Source of the DNA: Bacillus sp. S3
Lineage (GTDB): Bacteria; Bacillota; Bacilli; Bacillales; Cytobacillaceae
Reading direction: 5' to 3'
DNA length: 64,000 bases
Assembly (NCBI RefSeq): GCF_005154805.1
Contig: NZ_CP039727.1
Coordinates: 5,329,501 to 5,393,500, forward strand
In this document: positions 52,448 through 61,072 of the stretch, piece by piece
Layout of the letters: each line of letters starts with the position of its first letter
Numbering within the stretch: the stretch's first letter is position 1
Translations under genes and position numbers: made by a program
Notes under the pieces: generated by a model
What the model saw: only the letters and a program-made list of their open reading frames with translations
What the model was told of the DNA's origin: nothing
Database searches by the model: none

Positions 52448-53922
52448 ACAGCGCCTTAGTCATCATCTTTTTCGTTGCTGTTGTCGCTTTATACTTAGGA
52501 ATTCGCGCAACCCGCGGCAAAGAAATGAATGTCAATGAATTCGCAGTTGGAAATAAAGGCTTCGGCACACTATTCATATTCCTGCTCATTGCCGGCGAAG
52601 TGTACACCACGTTCACCTTTTTAGGCGGCAGCGGATGGGCCTATTCAAAAGGTGCGGCCGCTTACTATGTTCCAGCCTATATTTGCTTGGCATATGTGCT
52701 TTCCTATTGGATCGTCCCGAAAATCTGGCGTTTTGCCAAAAAGCATGACGTCATTTCACAGCCTCAATACTTTATGAAAAATTATAACAGCAAAGCGCTG
52801 GGTGTCGTTGTCGCTTTCATCGGTTTAATCGCGCTCATACCCTATATCGTCATCCAATTAAAAGGATTGGGAATTATCGTATCGGAATCTTCCTACGGAA
52901 CTATTTCCCCATTGCTGGCTTCAACAATCGGTGCCATCATCGTGACGATTTATGTGACGGTCTCCGGCATCCATGGATCTGCTTGGAATGCCGTATTAAA
53001 GGATATCATGATTTTATTTGTGATTGTATTCTTAGGAATCTATATTCCTTATCACTATTTTGGCGGCATCAAGCCATTATTCGAAGCCATTCAAACCGTT
53101 AAACCGGAAGCGTTAATATTTGCATCAGAAGGTTTAAGCCAGTCATGGTTTATTTCGACCATCATTTTAAATGCATTTGGTTTTTACCTATTGCCACAGT
53201 CGTTTAGTGTAGTACTATCAGCAAAAAGTGAACGCTCATTAAAGAAAAATGCAATCACGCTGCCGTTGTATACCGTTTTAATTTTATTTGCCTTCTTCAT
53301 TGGATTTGCAGCCATTATTCAAGTACCTGGATTAGAAGGCGCTGCCGGCGACCTTTCACTGTTGCGGCTCACAATGAAAACCTTCGATCCTTGGTTTGTG
53401 GGAATTGTTGGCGGGGCAGGCTTACTTACAGCGTTAGTGCCGGTATCCGTTATGGTTATGTCCGGAGCAGTCGGGTTAATGACAGGCTTTTACAAGTTAA
53501 TCAAGCCCAACTCAAGCGACCGCCAGCAACTAACCGTATCTAAAATATTTGTTTTGTTCATTATTTTAACGGCTTATATTTTCAGTATTATTGGCGGGGA
53601 CGCATTGGCCATTCTAAACATCATGTCATATGGATTAATCACACAACTAGTGCCTGCGCTGATTTTTGGATTTTTTGATACAAAGTTTATGAACGCATAC
53701 GGGGCGATGGCCGGGATTGTAACAGGGGTATCCATCGTATTAGTAAATGCCGTCACTTCATTTAAATTAATTGATATCTTCCCAACTATTCCAAGCGCCT
53801 TGAACGACATCAACATTGGTTTCGTAGCCATTGCCGTTAATATTTTCATTGGAGTGCTTGTAAGTTTAATAACAAACATAACGGCAGCAAGAGCAAGCTC
53901 TAAGATAGAATTGGTCAAATAA
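52444..53922 (+). CDS. Sodium:solute symporter (SSS family)
   Basis: 492 residues with about 13 membrane helices. SSS features include ATRGKEMNVNEFAVGNKGFG near the start and GEVYTTFTFLGGSGWAYSKGAAAYY. It imports an organic solute with Na+, presumably the cluster's substrate. Start overlaps the previous stop (ATGA), so it is translationally coupled to the small partner. Confidence 0.92.
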   Translation: MNSALVIIFFVAVVALYLGIRATRGKEMNVNEFAVGNKGFGTLFIFLLIAGEVYTTFTFLGGSGWAYSKGAAAYYVPAYICLAYVLSYWIVPKIWRFAKKHDVISQPQYFMKNYNSKALGVVVAFIGLIALIPYIVIQLKGLGIIVSESSYGTISPLLASTIGAIIVTIYVTVSGIHGSAWNAVLKDIMILFVIVFLGIYIPYHYFGGIKPLFEAIQTVKPEALIFASEGLSQSWFISTIILNAFGFYLLPQSFSVVLSAKSERSLKKNAITLPLYTVLILFAFFIGFAAIIQVPGLEGAAGDLSLLRLTMKTFDPWFVGIVGGAGLLTALVPVSVMVMSGAVGLMTGFYKLIKPNSSDRQQLTVSKIFVLFIILTAYIFSIIGGDALAILNIMSYGLITQLVPALIFGFFDTKFMNAYGAMAGIVTGVSIVLVNAVTSFKLIDIFPTIPSALNDINIGFVAIAVNIFIGVLVSLITNITAARASSKIELVK

Positions 53923-53939
53923 GTAAAGGAGGTCTCCCT

Positions 53940-55166
53940 GTGAAAAAATGTAATGCGAACCGGCTTGAAAAATTAATTGATTTATTTAGTTTGTTTGGTA
54001 AAACAGAAAACAACGGAGTAACCAGGCTTTCATTATCTGCTGAAGATCTCGCAGCTCGGAAGAAATTTCAAACATTATGCGAAGAAATAGGAATGACTGT
54101 AACCTGGGACGACATGGGAAATATGTATGCAACATTACCGGGAAAGAAGGACTTGCCTCCTATCGTTATGGGCTCTCATTTGGACTCTGTCATCAAAGGC
54201 GGACGCTTCGATGGTGTGCTTGGTGTCCTAACGGCTTTAGAGACAGTCTATACGATAATAGATGAAAAAATCGAGTTAGACTACCCAATTACCATTGTCA
54301 ATTTTACAAACGAAGAAGGCGCCAGGTTCGAGCCATCCCTTATGTCTTCCGGCGTGTTATCCGGAAAATTTGATAAAACAAAAATGCTCGCTTCAACAGA
54401 CAAGAACGGCATTACATTTGCTCAAGCCTTAAATGAAAGCGGTTTCGAGGGATCCGCGGCAAATCGTTTAAAAGAAGCAAGCGCTTATATCGAACTGCAT
54501 ATTGAACAAGGACCTGTACTGGAACGGAAAAACGTGGATATTGGCGTTGTAGCAGGCGTACTGGGAATGGTTTGCTACGAAATCTCCGTCTATGGGGAAT
54601 CCAATCATGCAGGCACAACACCGATTAGCATGCGCAAAGACCCCATGTTCACGGCAGCCAATATGATTGTCAATATGCAAAATCAATTACAGCAACTCGA
54701 TGCGGATCTTGTTTACACAATCGGAAGGATCAACGCCTATCCAAATATTCATACCGTTATTCCTTTAGAAGTAACCTTTACTTTAGAAGCGAGACATCAG
54801 GACCCTGAAGTCATTGCAGAAGTAAGCCGAATAGTGGAAGGATTGCCGCGCAGTTCTAACGGCTGTTCGGTCAAATCGACCCTTCTCTGGGACCGGGATA
54901 CAGTTGACTTTAATGAAGATGTCGTTAGTGCGGTCGGAGCCGCTTGCAAAGAGCTGGGCTATAAAGAAAATCGAATGTACAGCGGCGCCGGACATGACGC
55001 CCAATTCATCGCCTCTTATATCCCAACTGCGATGATTTTTGTCCCAAGTGTAAATGGCTATAGCCATCGTGAAGATGAACTCACTTCATATGCAGACTGT
55101 GCGAAAGGCGCCGACGTTTTGCTTAACACTGTGTTAAAATTATGCCGTGAAAAAGTGAATAGATAA
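53940..55166 (+). CDS. M20-family N-carbamoyl-amino acid / ureido hydrolase
   Basis: 408-residue Zn amidohydrolase of the allantoate amidohydrolase / beta-ureidopropionase / HyuC group. Metal motifs: MGSHLDSV, GRFDGVLGVL, TNEEGARFEP (catalytic Glu) and HIEQGPVLE; GAGHDAQFIA is near the C-terminus. It releases ammonia and CO2 from an N-carbamoyl compound. GTG start after GGAGG. With the aminotransferase and mmsA across the PucR gene, a beta-ureidopropionase-like role giving beta-alanine or 3-aminoisobutyrate is the best guess. Confidence 0.9.
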   Translation: MKKCNANRLEKLIDLFSLFGKTENNGVTRLSLSAEDLAARKKFQTLCEEIGMTVTWDDMGNMYATLPGKKDLPPIVMGSHLDSVIKGGRFDGVLGVLTALETVYTIIDEKIELDYPITIVNFTNEEGARFEPSLMSSGVLSGKFDKTKMLASTDKNGITFAQALNESGFEGSAANRLKEASAYIELHIEQGPVLERKNVDIGVVAGVLGMVCYEISVYGESNHAGTTPISMRKDPMFTAANMIVNMQNQLQQLDADLVYTIGRINAYPNIHTVIPLEVTFTLEARHQDPEVIAEVSRIVEGLPRSSNGCSVKSTLLWDRDTVDFNEDVVSAVGAACKELGYKENRMYSGAGHDAQFIASYIPTAMIFVPSVNGYSHREDELTSYADCAKGADVLLNTVLKLCREKVNR

Positions 55167-55196
55167 GAGTTTTTTTAAAGCTAAGCAGTTTAACAA

Positions 55197-55227
55197 GATG
55201 ATCTCTGTATCGGGATCATCTTTTTTA
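55197..55227 (+). terminator. Rho-independent terminator of the amidohydrolase operon
   Basis: AGATGATC / GATCATCT arms followed by a T run. Confidence 0.85.
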
Positions 55228-55372
55228 ATTCCGATCATTTGGCCATGGACGTCAATTACATCATTAACCCTAAATTGTTCCACAAAGTGTCTAGCTAGCT
55301 AAGAGTACCTACTATTTTCTAGTCGTATTACAAAGGCCATGTACTTATTATTTGGGTTTTAACTGGCACTGC

Positions 55373-56335
55373 TTATGGGCAGAATATGGATAATCTCTCT
55401 TGTAAACCTTTTAAGACTTCTTCTGGCATTTCCCTGACTTTGATATCGTTCCCTAGGAAAAGCAGCCAATTTATTATTTCGATCAATTCTTCTGAATGAT
55501 GAACATTAATAAAAGTTTTTAGTATGGCTGTGGTTTGGTACGGATTCGTATAGGAAATGGAAAATTTTAAAGGATGGTATTTTTTGAACTGGGCAATCGC
55601 CTTTGGACCAAGTTCAAGGACAAGGTTGATTACTTCTCCCTGCTTACTTAATTTTTCAACCATCTTTTTCTTACTTACTCTTTTTTTCGTTGGGTATAGT
55701 TTAACATTAGCGAGATTGTCGACAGGAACAATCCGCCTCTTTTCTTCCTTTAAGTCAAAGCCTTCCATCAACCAAAGTCCTTTTTCATGATAAAGGTGCA
55801 AGAGATAAATGGGATAAGACTTTATTCCCCTCTCTTCTTTGATGGTAATCAATAAATAGCGATCCAAAAGCAGGATTTGGATGAGTTTTTCTACCATAGG
55901 ATGGGGCAGGTCTGATAAATCAAGCAGGTCGGGATTATGGGGGTTGGTCCCTTCAAAAAGCAAGATTTGATTTAAAAGAACGAGTGTCTCTTGCTGGTTT
56001 TCTGAGAGGAGTCCAAGTAATTTTTCAGCTAAAGACTGACGACTCTTTAGATAAGGGAGTTGTTGATTTCTTGTGGCCATAAAGGCAATAAAAAGGGCTT
56101 TAATCTCATTATCGGTAAAGCGGACAGTGGGCAGGACAGAGTTGTTCATGACAAAATAACCCCCATCCCTGCCAACTTCAGCAACAAGCGGCATCCCCAT
56201 GGCTTCAATCTCTCTTATATCGCGAATAGCGGTCGAACGAGAGATGTTAAATTCTTGCATGATTTCAGATATGGTAAAGTGGGCGCGGTTGTTGATATAC
56301 CGCATGATGATATTAATCCGTTCAACTTTTTTCAT
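55373..56335 (-). CDS. HTH/WYL-domain transcriptional regulator (YafY-like)
   Basis: 320 residues. The N-terminal winged helix is at about 5-60 (ISEIMQEFNISRSTAIRDIREIEAMGMPL), with a WYL domain in the middle (about 140-225) and a WCX-type end. WYL regulators sense nucleotides or other small ligands and often control neighbouring effector-binding proteins. GGAGG before ATG. Divergent from the GyrI-like gene across a 301-bp gap that contains a MITE-like element. Confidence 0.88.
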   Translation of the reverse strand: MKKVERINIIMRYINNRAHFTISEIMQEFNISRSTAIRDIREIEAMGMPLVAEVGRDGGYFVMNNSVLPTVRFTDNEIKALFIAFMATRNQQLPYLKSRQSLAEKLLGLLSENQQETLVLLNQILLFEGTNPHNPDLLDLSDLPHPMVEKLIQILLLDRYLLITIKEERGIKSYPIYLLHLYHEKGLWLMEGFDLKEEKRRIVPVDNLANVKLYPTKKRVSKKKMVEKLSKQGEVINLVLELGPKAIAQFKKYHPLKFSISYTNPYQTTAILKTFINVHHSEELIEIINWLLFLGNDIKVREMPEEVLKGLQERLSIFCP

Positions 56336-56426
56336 CGGGGCCTCCTAAACAGTATCACTTTTTGACACGATTTAAAGATATTATAAACCCATCAAGTGAA
56401 AAGACAAATCATTTGATTAATCTAAA

Positions 56427-56610
56427 GGCTATGTTAAGGGTCATTGTTGATTTTGTAGCACTGTTGATTGGAGCGAAAGGCGCGAGACTCCTGCGGGATC
56501 AGCGGGACAGGTGAGACCCCACAGGCGCAAAGCGCCGAGGAGGCTCACCGCCCGCCCCGCGGAAAGCGAAGCGCCTGTAGCGGAAATCAACAGCCAAGTT
56601 TAACATAGCC
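56427..56610. mobile_element. 184-bp MITE-like element with terminal inverted repeats and 8-bp target duplication
   Basis: Perfect 11-bp ends GGCTATGTTAA (56427-56437) and TTAACATAGCC (56600-56610), with weaker symmetry continuing to about 28 bp. Both sides are flanked by AATCTAAA (56419-56426 and 56611-56618), a target duplication. The interior is the GC-rich repeat (GACTCCTGCGGGATCAGCGG...) common in Bacillaceae genomes. There is no coding capacity, so it is non-autonomous. Confidence 0.88.
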
Positions 56611-56636
56611 AATCTAAAAAAAGGCAGGTTTTAAAT

Positions 56637-57116
56637 ATGGAAAATTATACCCTTGAAGAAAAAGACAGCTTTACCGTTTTAGGTATTGGAACTGAGCTTA
56701 AGAGCCATTACACAGACTTTGCAGGCATAACCAAGGAAAAGGCAGACTTTTGGCAGGCGGTCAAAGAAGATGGAAGGCTTGATTCACTAAAGAAAATAGC
56801 CACTAATGACTACATTTTCGTCGTGAATGAAGCGGTGAATAACAAGATGATGCATTATGCCGGCGTTATGACAGAGGAATCGCTGCCGGAAGCAGACAGG
56901 GTGATCCAATTTCCTAAGGGAGAATACCTCGTTGTTAAAGGGGAAGCGAATTCAGCTGAAGAATTAAGTAATATGGTTACTGGCATTGCCTTTGGCCAAG
57001 TATTGCCAGAAGCAAAGAATTTTGCCTATGTTGGCGGGCCTAATACAGCAGTTATAATGGGGCAGCGAAACGGCTTAGTTTATGGTGAAATGTGGATTCC
57101 TGTTGTCAGGAAATAA
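56637..57116 (+). CDS. GyrI-like / AraC effector-binding domain protein
   Basis: 159 residues matching the stand-alone effector-binding (GyrI-like small-molecule binding) fold: FTVLGIGTELKSHYTDFAGI near the start, a central DYIFVVNEA strand and GLVYGEMWIPVVRK at the end. It lacks a DNA-binding domain. These proteins bind or hydrolyse cationic compounds. The start lies only 26 bp after the MITE-like element, so the insertion may have altered its promoter. Next to a WYL regulator that could control it. Confidence 0.78.
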   Translation: MENYTLEEKDSFTVLGIGTELKSHYTDFAGITKEKADFWQAVKEDGRLDSLKKIATNDYIFVVNEAVNNKMMHYAGVMTEESLPEADRVIQFPKGEYLVVKGEANSAEELSNMVTGIAFGQVLPEAKNFAYVGGPNTAVIMGQRNGLVYGEMWIPVVRK

Positions 57117-57138
57117 AGTGATAAAAGGAGGGCTGGAA

Positions 57139-57606
57139 TTGTCCTATATCGTTGATTTTAAAAATGTGTCTACAGTTGGTTTAGAATCTTCACCTGTAGC
57201 CGAGGCGCTTGCTGGTTTACGTGCCAATGAAGCCCGTTACTTTATGAACAAATACAAGCATGAATTTACAGTTGTACCAGCTAGTGAGTCCGGGGAGACC
57301 CTTGATTATGTGAACAGAATTTTGAAAGAAGAACGTGATATTGAGTTTGCGGCTAAACCTTTAGAAACCTCACGTTTTCAAGTGGAAAATATCAAAATAG
57401 CTTATGTCTTTTATGAGGATGGTCTTTCGGTCAACGTCATGTATACGGTGGATGACCCTAAGCCGAAGCGGGCCGTTGGATTTAAGCTTTCTGAGGGGAT
57501 GGAGGTACCAAAGGAGTTAGAAGGAAAGTTTAAGTTTGCCAGGCAGAAGTCTAAACTAGCTGGAACCATTCGGGGCTCGTATTTTGTCATTAAAGGAGAA
57601 TATTAA
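57139..57606 (+). CDS. Conserved protein of unknown function
   Basis: 155 residues, alpha/beta, soluble, no signal peptide. I do not recognise the family with certainty. It begins SYIVDFKNVSTVGLESSPVAE and contains EARYFMNKYKHEF and YVFYEDGLSVNVMYTVDD. TTG 57139 is chosen because AAAGGAGGG lies 6 bp ahead; a longer frame to 57082 overlaps the upstream gene. It follows the GyrI-like gene by 22 bp and is probably co-transcribed; a terminator ends the unit. Confidence 0.7.
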   Translation: MSYIVDFKNVSTVGLESSPVAEALAGLRANEARYFMNKYKHEFTVVPASESGETLDYVNRILKEERDIEFAAKPLETSRFQVENIKIAYVFYEDGLSVNVMYTVDDPKPKRAVGFKLSEGMEVPKELEGKFKFARQKSKLAGTIRGSYFVIKGEY

Positions 57607-57639
57607 AGTAAGCAAGGGTTTTAGACCTACAAATAATAA

Positions 57640-57681
57640 AACAGCACCTCTCCATCAAATTAGAGGGTGCTGTTACTTTTT
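57640..57681. terminator. Bidirectional terminator
   Basis: ACAGCACCTCT / AGAGGGTGCTGT arms with A and T runs, nearly the same sequence as the terminator at 45628-45670. Shared by convergent genes. Confidence 0.85.
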
Positions 57682-57719
57682 CGCAAAAAAATTTCCTGCC
57701 TTCCCTATTTTTCAAGGTG

Positions 57720-58598
57720 CTACTGTAACCCCAATGTTTCAATAAAATTCACAAAGGCCTTCACGACATTCCATTCCATGGATTCCTTATGGTAATACAT
57801 CCATGTTCTGCGTAAGATAGGTTTTCCATTTTGGTCAGTCAAATCTTGTTTTTCTAATTCTTTTATATCCTTAAGCATTCTGCTGGACATGATCCCATAG
57901 CCTAATCCATTTATGACCATTTCCTTACAAGTATCAACCTGGTCCACTTCTATACTGATTAATGGCGGCTGTGTATAGTTTTCGGCCCACCAATTATCAA
58001 TTAATGAATTTAATAAGTAATCGCCGCTATAGTCAATTCTGGGGAGATTAGGCAAATCCGCCATATCAATCGCTTTCCGCGACGTAACAGACACGGTTTC
58101 TTCAAATAATAAATGTTTCTTTAGTCCTTTACCGCTATAGTCGCCTCGAATAAAGCCGATATGAACATCCTTATGGTGGATTAATTGAGTTACATCTTTA
58201 CTCCAGCCAGTAATCACTTTAAATTCCACATAAGGATATTGGTCTTTAAATAATTTTAATATATGGGGCAGTTCATAATTGGCGAAAAAATTAGATACAC
58301 CCAATTTCAATGTTCCTGCAACATCATTACCTGCCGTCATACTCATATTCCGGACATGCTCTTTTATATTGTTAAACTGAGTAAGGATATCATCGGCACA
58401 ATGAACAAGATATTCTCCCTGCGGGGTAAAATGAACCCCTCTGCTTTCTCGGGTTACTATTTTGACACCCCATTCTTCCTGCATGTTCTTTAAACGGTTC
58501 GTTAATGCCGGCTGGGTAATAAACAAAAGCCGTGCTGCTTTCGATATGTTCTTCTGACTATAGAGGACCTTCAGTATTTCCCAATCACGGTAATCCAC
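57720..58598 (-). CDS. LysR-family transcriptional regulator
   Basis: 292 residues. The N-terminal winged helix (about 2-60) includes KNISKAARLLFITQPALTNRL; a substrate-binding-like effector domain follows from about 90. GTG start with GGGGG upstream. Target not evident: the divergent neighbour is a 52-residue protein of unknown function, 226 bp away. Specific ligand unknown. Confidence 0.9.
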   Translation of the reverse strand: MDYRDWEILKVLYSQKNISKAARLLFITQPALTNRLKNMQEEWGVKIVTRESRGVHFTPQGEYLVHCADDILTQFNNIKEHVRNMSMTAGNDVAGTLKLGVSNFFANYELPHILKLFKDQYPYVEFKVITGWSKDVTQLIHHKDVHIGFIRGDYSGKGLKKHLLFEETVSVTSRKAIDMADLPNLPRIDYSGDYLLNSLIDNWWAENYTQPPLISIEVDQVDTCKEMVINGLGYGIMSSRMLKDIKELEKQDLTDQNGKPILRRTWMYYHKESMEWNVVKAFVNFIETLGLQ

Positions 58599-58824
58599 TT
58601 TTTACCCCCAAAATATGCCATATAAAAGTTTTTTATATCATATTATATTTTTTTTGCATTTTATTTAATTCCATTATTGCATTATGATTGGTCTGTAGCA
58701 ATTAATCATTACTTCCTTACATCTTGGACTTGGGATCTCATGAAAACAAGGTTTAACGGGGAATTTTAATAGAAGTTTCTGTCTACAGGACAGAATAAAC
58801 TTAAAAATAGGAAGAGGAATTTTT

Positions 58825-58983
58825 ATGTGGATTATAACTTGTTATTTAGATTCAAATATTTCTATGTTCGAATTTAAAACGGAACAAGAAGCAAGAGAGA
58901 CACTCAAAGATATGAAGGGCTTTAACATACTTTCTGAAGTTGTATACTTTAATGATCCGTGTTTTCAGCAGAAATTGGCTTAA
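58825..58983 (+). CDS. Small conserved-looking protein
   Basis: 52 residues starting MWIITCYLDSNISMFEFKTE, then QEARETLKDM and a Leu/Val-rich strand ending in FQQKLA. GAAGAGGA lies 7 bp before ATG and a terminator follows the stop. The beta-beta-alpha-beta pattern (strand, strand, EEAREAL-type helix, strand) looks like a real folded miniprotein; I know no function. Divergent from a LysR gene. Confidence 0.65.
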   Translation: MWIITCYLDSNISMFEFKTEQEARETLKDMKGFNILSEVVYFNDPCFQQKLA

Positions 58984-59019
58984 GATTCCGTACACTGATA
59001 CAATTGTAAACATGTAACA

Positions 59020-59052
59020 AAAAGGCCGATGTTTTGTGAACATCGGCTTTTC
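59020..59052 (+). terminator. Rho-independent terminator
   Basis: GCCGATGTT / AACATCGGC arms with a TTTTCATTT tail, after the small gene at 58825. Confidence 0.8.
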
Positions 59053-59092
59053 ATTTACTCACTATAAGTTTCCAGAAATGAATTTTTTTAAG

Positions 59093-59485
59093 TTAAAACA
59101 TTCCATTCTCGTTTGGGGAATTCTCAGGGATGGGTTGACCCAAATCCCATAATTCAACAATTCGATCAGCATGAAAGCGAAATATATGTACAACTGCTGC
59201 TCCACGGTCTTCTGGATTCTGTTTTATATGGGAGTGAACTGCAACAATATCTCCCTCTTCGATTGCATGTTTGACTACAAGTGTCTTGTTTGGTGTCTCC
59301 GCTGCATTCTCTTTCATTGCAGCCTTTAAAGAATCAGCATCGCCACGGAAATAGGGATTATGGTGACAAAAGCCTTGGTCTACGTATCTCTCGTATGCCT
59401 CATCTACACTTCCCGATGATACGAGTTGCAGGAACGACACGGCTTGGTCTTTAAGGCATATCATTGCCTTTGCTTTTTTTTCCAT
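59093..59485 (-). CDS. SnoaL/NTF2-like protein
   Basis: 130 residues of the NTF2-like fold: an N-terminal helix (QLVSSGSVDEAYERYVDQGFCHHNPY) and C-terminal strands (GDIVAVHSHIKQNPEDRGAAVVHIFRFHADRIVELWDLGQPIPEN). Such proteins are common predicted ester-cyclase or SnoaL-like enzymes; the HNP and WDLGQPIPE motifs are typical of this subgroup. Function unknown. AAAGGAAAGGA upstream. Single gene. Confidence 0.82.
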   Translation of the reverse strand: MEKKAKAMICLKDQAVSFLQLVSSGSVDEAYERYVDQGFCHHNPYFRGDADSLKAAMKENAAETPNKTLVVKHAIEEGDIVAVHSHIKQNPEDRGAAVVHIFRFHADRIVELWDLGQPIPENSPNENGMF

Positions 59486-59566
59486 ATAAAAATCGTCCTT
59501 TCCTTTTAAATGTTACTATCATTTTATACTATTGTTTAGCATTATTAATTCAGTGAGGTGGAGAAA

Positions 59567-59905
59567 TTGAAAAACAAAGTAATTTTACTTGCTTCAGATC
59601 AGCTTGGTAAAGGAGATGCAGACCTAGGTGAAGGAGTATTAGAAACCTTTTTTACTATTCTTAAGCAAAGGGAAGATCTGCCTGTGGCTGTTTTTTGCAT
59701 GAACCGCGGCGTATTTACATTAACGGAAAGCTCGCTTGTTTCTCTCCAATTAAAAGAACTGGAAGAAAAGGGGATTGACGTTCTTGCTTGTAAAACATGT
59801 GTAGATTTTTATGAGTTAAACGATAAGCTTGTAGCCGGGAAAATCAGTGGGATGGCCGACTTTATTGAGTTAGCCTCAAAATATGAAGTAATTACATTAT
59901 CTTGA
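59567..59905 (+). CDS. DsrE/YedF C-terminal-type protein
   Basis: 112 residues of the DsrE fold. It contains ILLASDQLGKGDADLGEGVLETFF, FCMNRGVFTL and the conserved Cys pair region DVLACKTCVDFY. It resembles the C-terminal domain of YedF-type sulfur or selenium proteins without the TusA-like half. Possibly carries sulfur on Cys. TTG 59567 follows GAGGTGG; GTG 59558 is an alternative. Confidence 0.8.
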   Translation: MKNKVILLASDQLGKGDADLGEGVLETFFTILKQREDLPVAVFCMNRGVFTLTESSLVSLQLKELEEKGIDVLACKTCVDFYELNDKLVAGKISGMADFIELASKYEVITLS

Positions 59906-59940
59906 TTTGGTGGTAAGTTTTTCCCTAATGAGTCTGTCAA

Positions 59941-59988
59941 AACTGCACCTACAATTATTGGGGCAGCTCCAACAATTGAGGTGCAGTT
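59941..59988. other. Long hairpin between the DsrE-like and HD-GYP genes
   Basis: AACTGCACCTACAATTATTG pairs with CAACAATTGAGGTGCAGTT except one or two positions. There is no U tract on either side, so a terminator role is weak; it is convergent-intergenic and may act on both transcripts. Confidence 0.5.
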
Positions 59989-60074
59989 CCATTTAATAAT
60001 TATTCCCTTTTATACAACAAAAACCTGTTGATTATTTATAGCAGGGAGAATCACTCACATTTACACCAACTGGC

Positions 60075-60986
60075 TTAGTTGATTCGTCCTTCTTCTCTTA
60101 ATATTTGTTCAAATGCCGACACCACGTCCATATCATAATGGGATCCAGCGAGTCTTTTAAGTTCATCTATTGCAATCTGTTCTTTAAACGCTTTTCTATA
60201 CGCCCGATCTTCTGTCATTGCATCGAATGTATCACTCACAGCAATAATTCTTGCTTCTAAAAGGATGTTATCTCCCCTTAATCCATACGGGTAGCCAGTG
60301 CCATTTATCCTTTCATGGTGCTGTTCAATAATAGGAGACAGCTCCTTATAATAGGAGTTCTTCACCATTTCTGCGCCATCGACAGGGTGTTTCTTGATTA
60401 TTTCAAATTCTTCATCTGTTAAACGCCCAGTTTTATTTAATATCTCAATAGGCACATGAATTTTACCAATATCATGAAGCACTGCAGCCACTGTTAAATT
60501 CTCTAATTGTTCTTTACTTAGTTTTAATTTTTTTGCTATTTTTACAGAATACTTTGCCACTCGATCACTATGTTTATGGGTATATCTATCTTTTAATTCT
60601 ACTTGTTTCATAATTTCCATAAGGGAAGATATATCCTTACTAATATGAACAAAGGTTTGTTCCGTAAACACGCATAATAAGGTTACTTTCGAAAGGGTGG
60701 TAAAGTGGATTGGATTATTAAGACCTTTTGCAGAAAAATAATCTTCGGGACCTAGTGTAAACTTTTTATGATCTAGTTCACAAACGACTTGCCCAGATAA
60801 TAGATAATAAAACTCCAGAGCTTTAGCGTTCTCGCTTGGATAAACATAGAACATTCTACCTTCTTCTATTACTTGGTGGATAATTTCAACTCCATCCCCC
60901 CGGGTTAACAAACTAAATACTCCATTATTCTCGAAATCTACCTTTTCGACAAAAGACCCTTTTTTTCCAATCATAAATCCTTTCAT
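60075..60986 (-). CDS. HD-GYP phosphohydrolase with N-terminal cupin-like domain
   Basis: 303 residues. The N-terminal cupin-like sensory part (about 10-110, EFYYLLSGQVVCELDHKKFTLGPEDYF) is followed by an HD-GYP domain (about 125-300). Its motifs are VLHDIGKIHVP and HHERINGTGYPYGLRG, plus EARIIAVSDTFDAMTEDRAYRKA. HD-GYP proteins typically hydrolyse c-di-GMP in the cytosol. AGGGGG before ATG. It is directly downstream of a secreted-protein gene controlled by a c-di-GMP riboswitch, with a terminator between. Confidence 0.88.
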   Translation of the reverse strand: MKGFMIGKKGSFVEKVDFENNGVFSLLTRGDGVEIIHQVIEEGRMFYVYPSENAKALEFYYLLSGQVVCELDHKKFTLGPEDYFSAKGLNNPIHFTTLSKVTLLCVFTEQTFVHISKDISSLMEIMKQVELKDRYTHKHSDRVAKYSVKIAKKLKLSKEQLENLTVAAVLHDIGKIHVPIEILNKTGRLTDEEFEIIKKHPVDGAEMVKNSYYKELSPIIEQHHERINGTGYPYGLRGDNILLEARIIAVSDTFDAMTEDRAYRKAFKEQIAIDELKRLAGSHYDMDVVSAFEQILREEGRIN

Positions 60987-61004
60987 GATATCCCCCTTAA
61001 TACG

Positions 61005-61040
61005 AATAAAAACGAGCTCAATAAGAACTCGTTTTTATTT
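61005..61040 (-). terminator. Rho-independent terminator between the coiled-coil gene and the HD-GYP gene
   Basis: AATAAAAACGAG / CTCGTTTTTATT arms; the 3' arm continues into T-rich sequence on the minus strand. Confidence 0.75.
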
Positions 61041-61072
61041 TACTATAAATTTTTCAGAAATGTGAAATAATA

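Noticed and set aside
56427..56610. Small structured RNA gene
   Set aside because: The GC-rich core can fold, but inverted ends and an exact 8-bp flanking duplication make a transposed element the better account.
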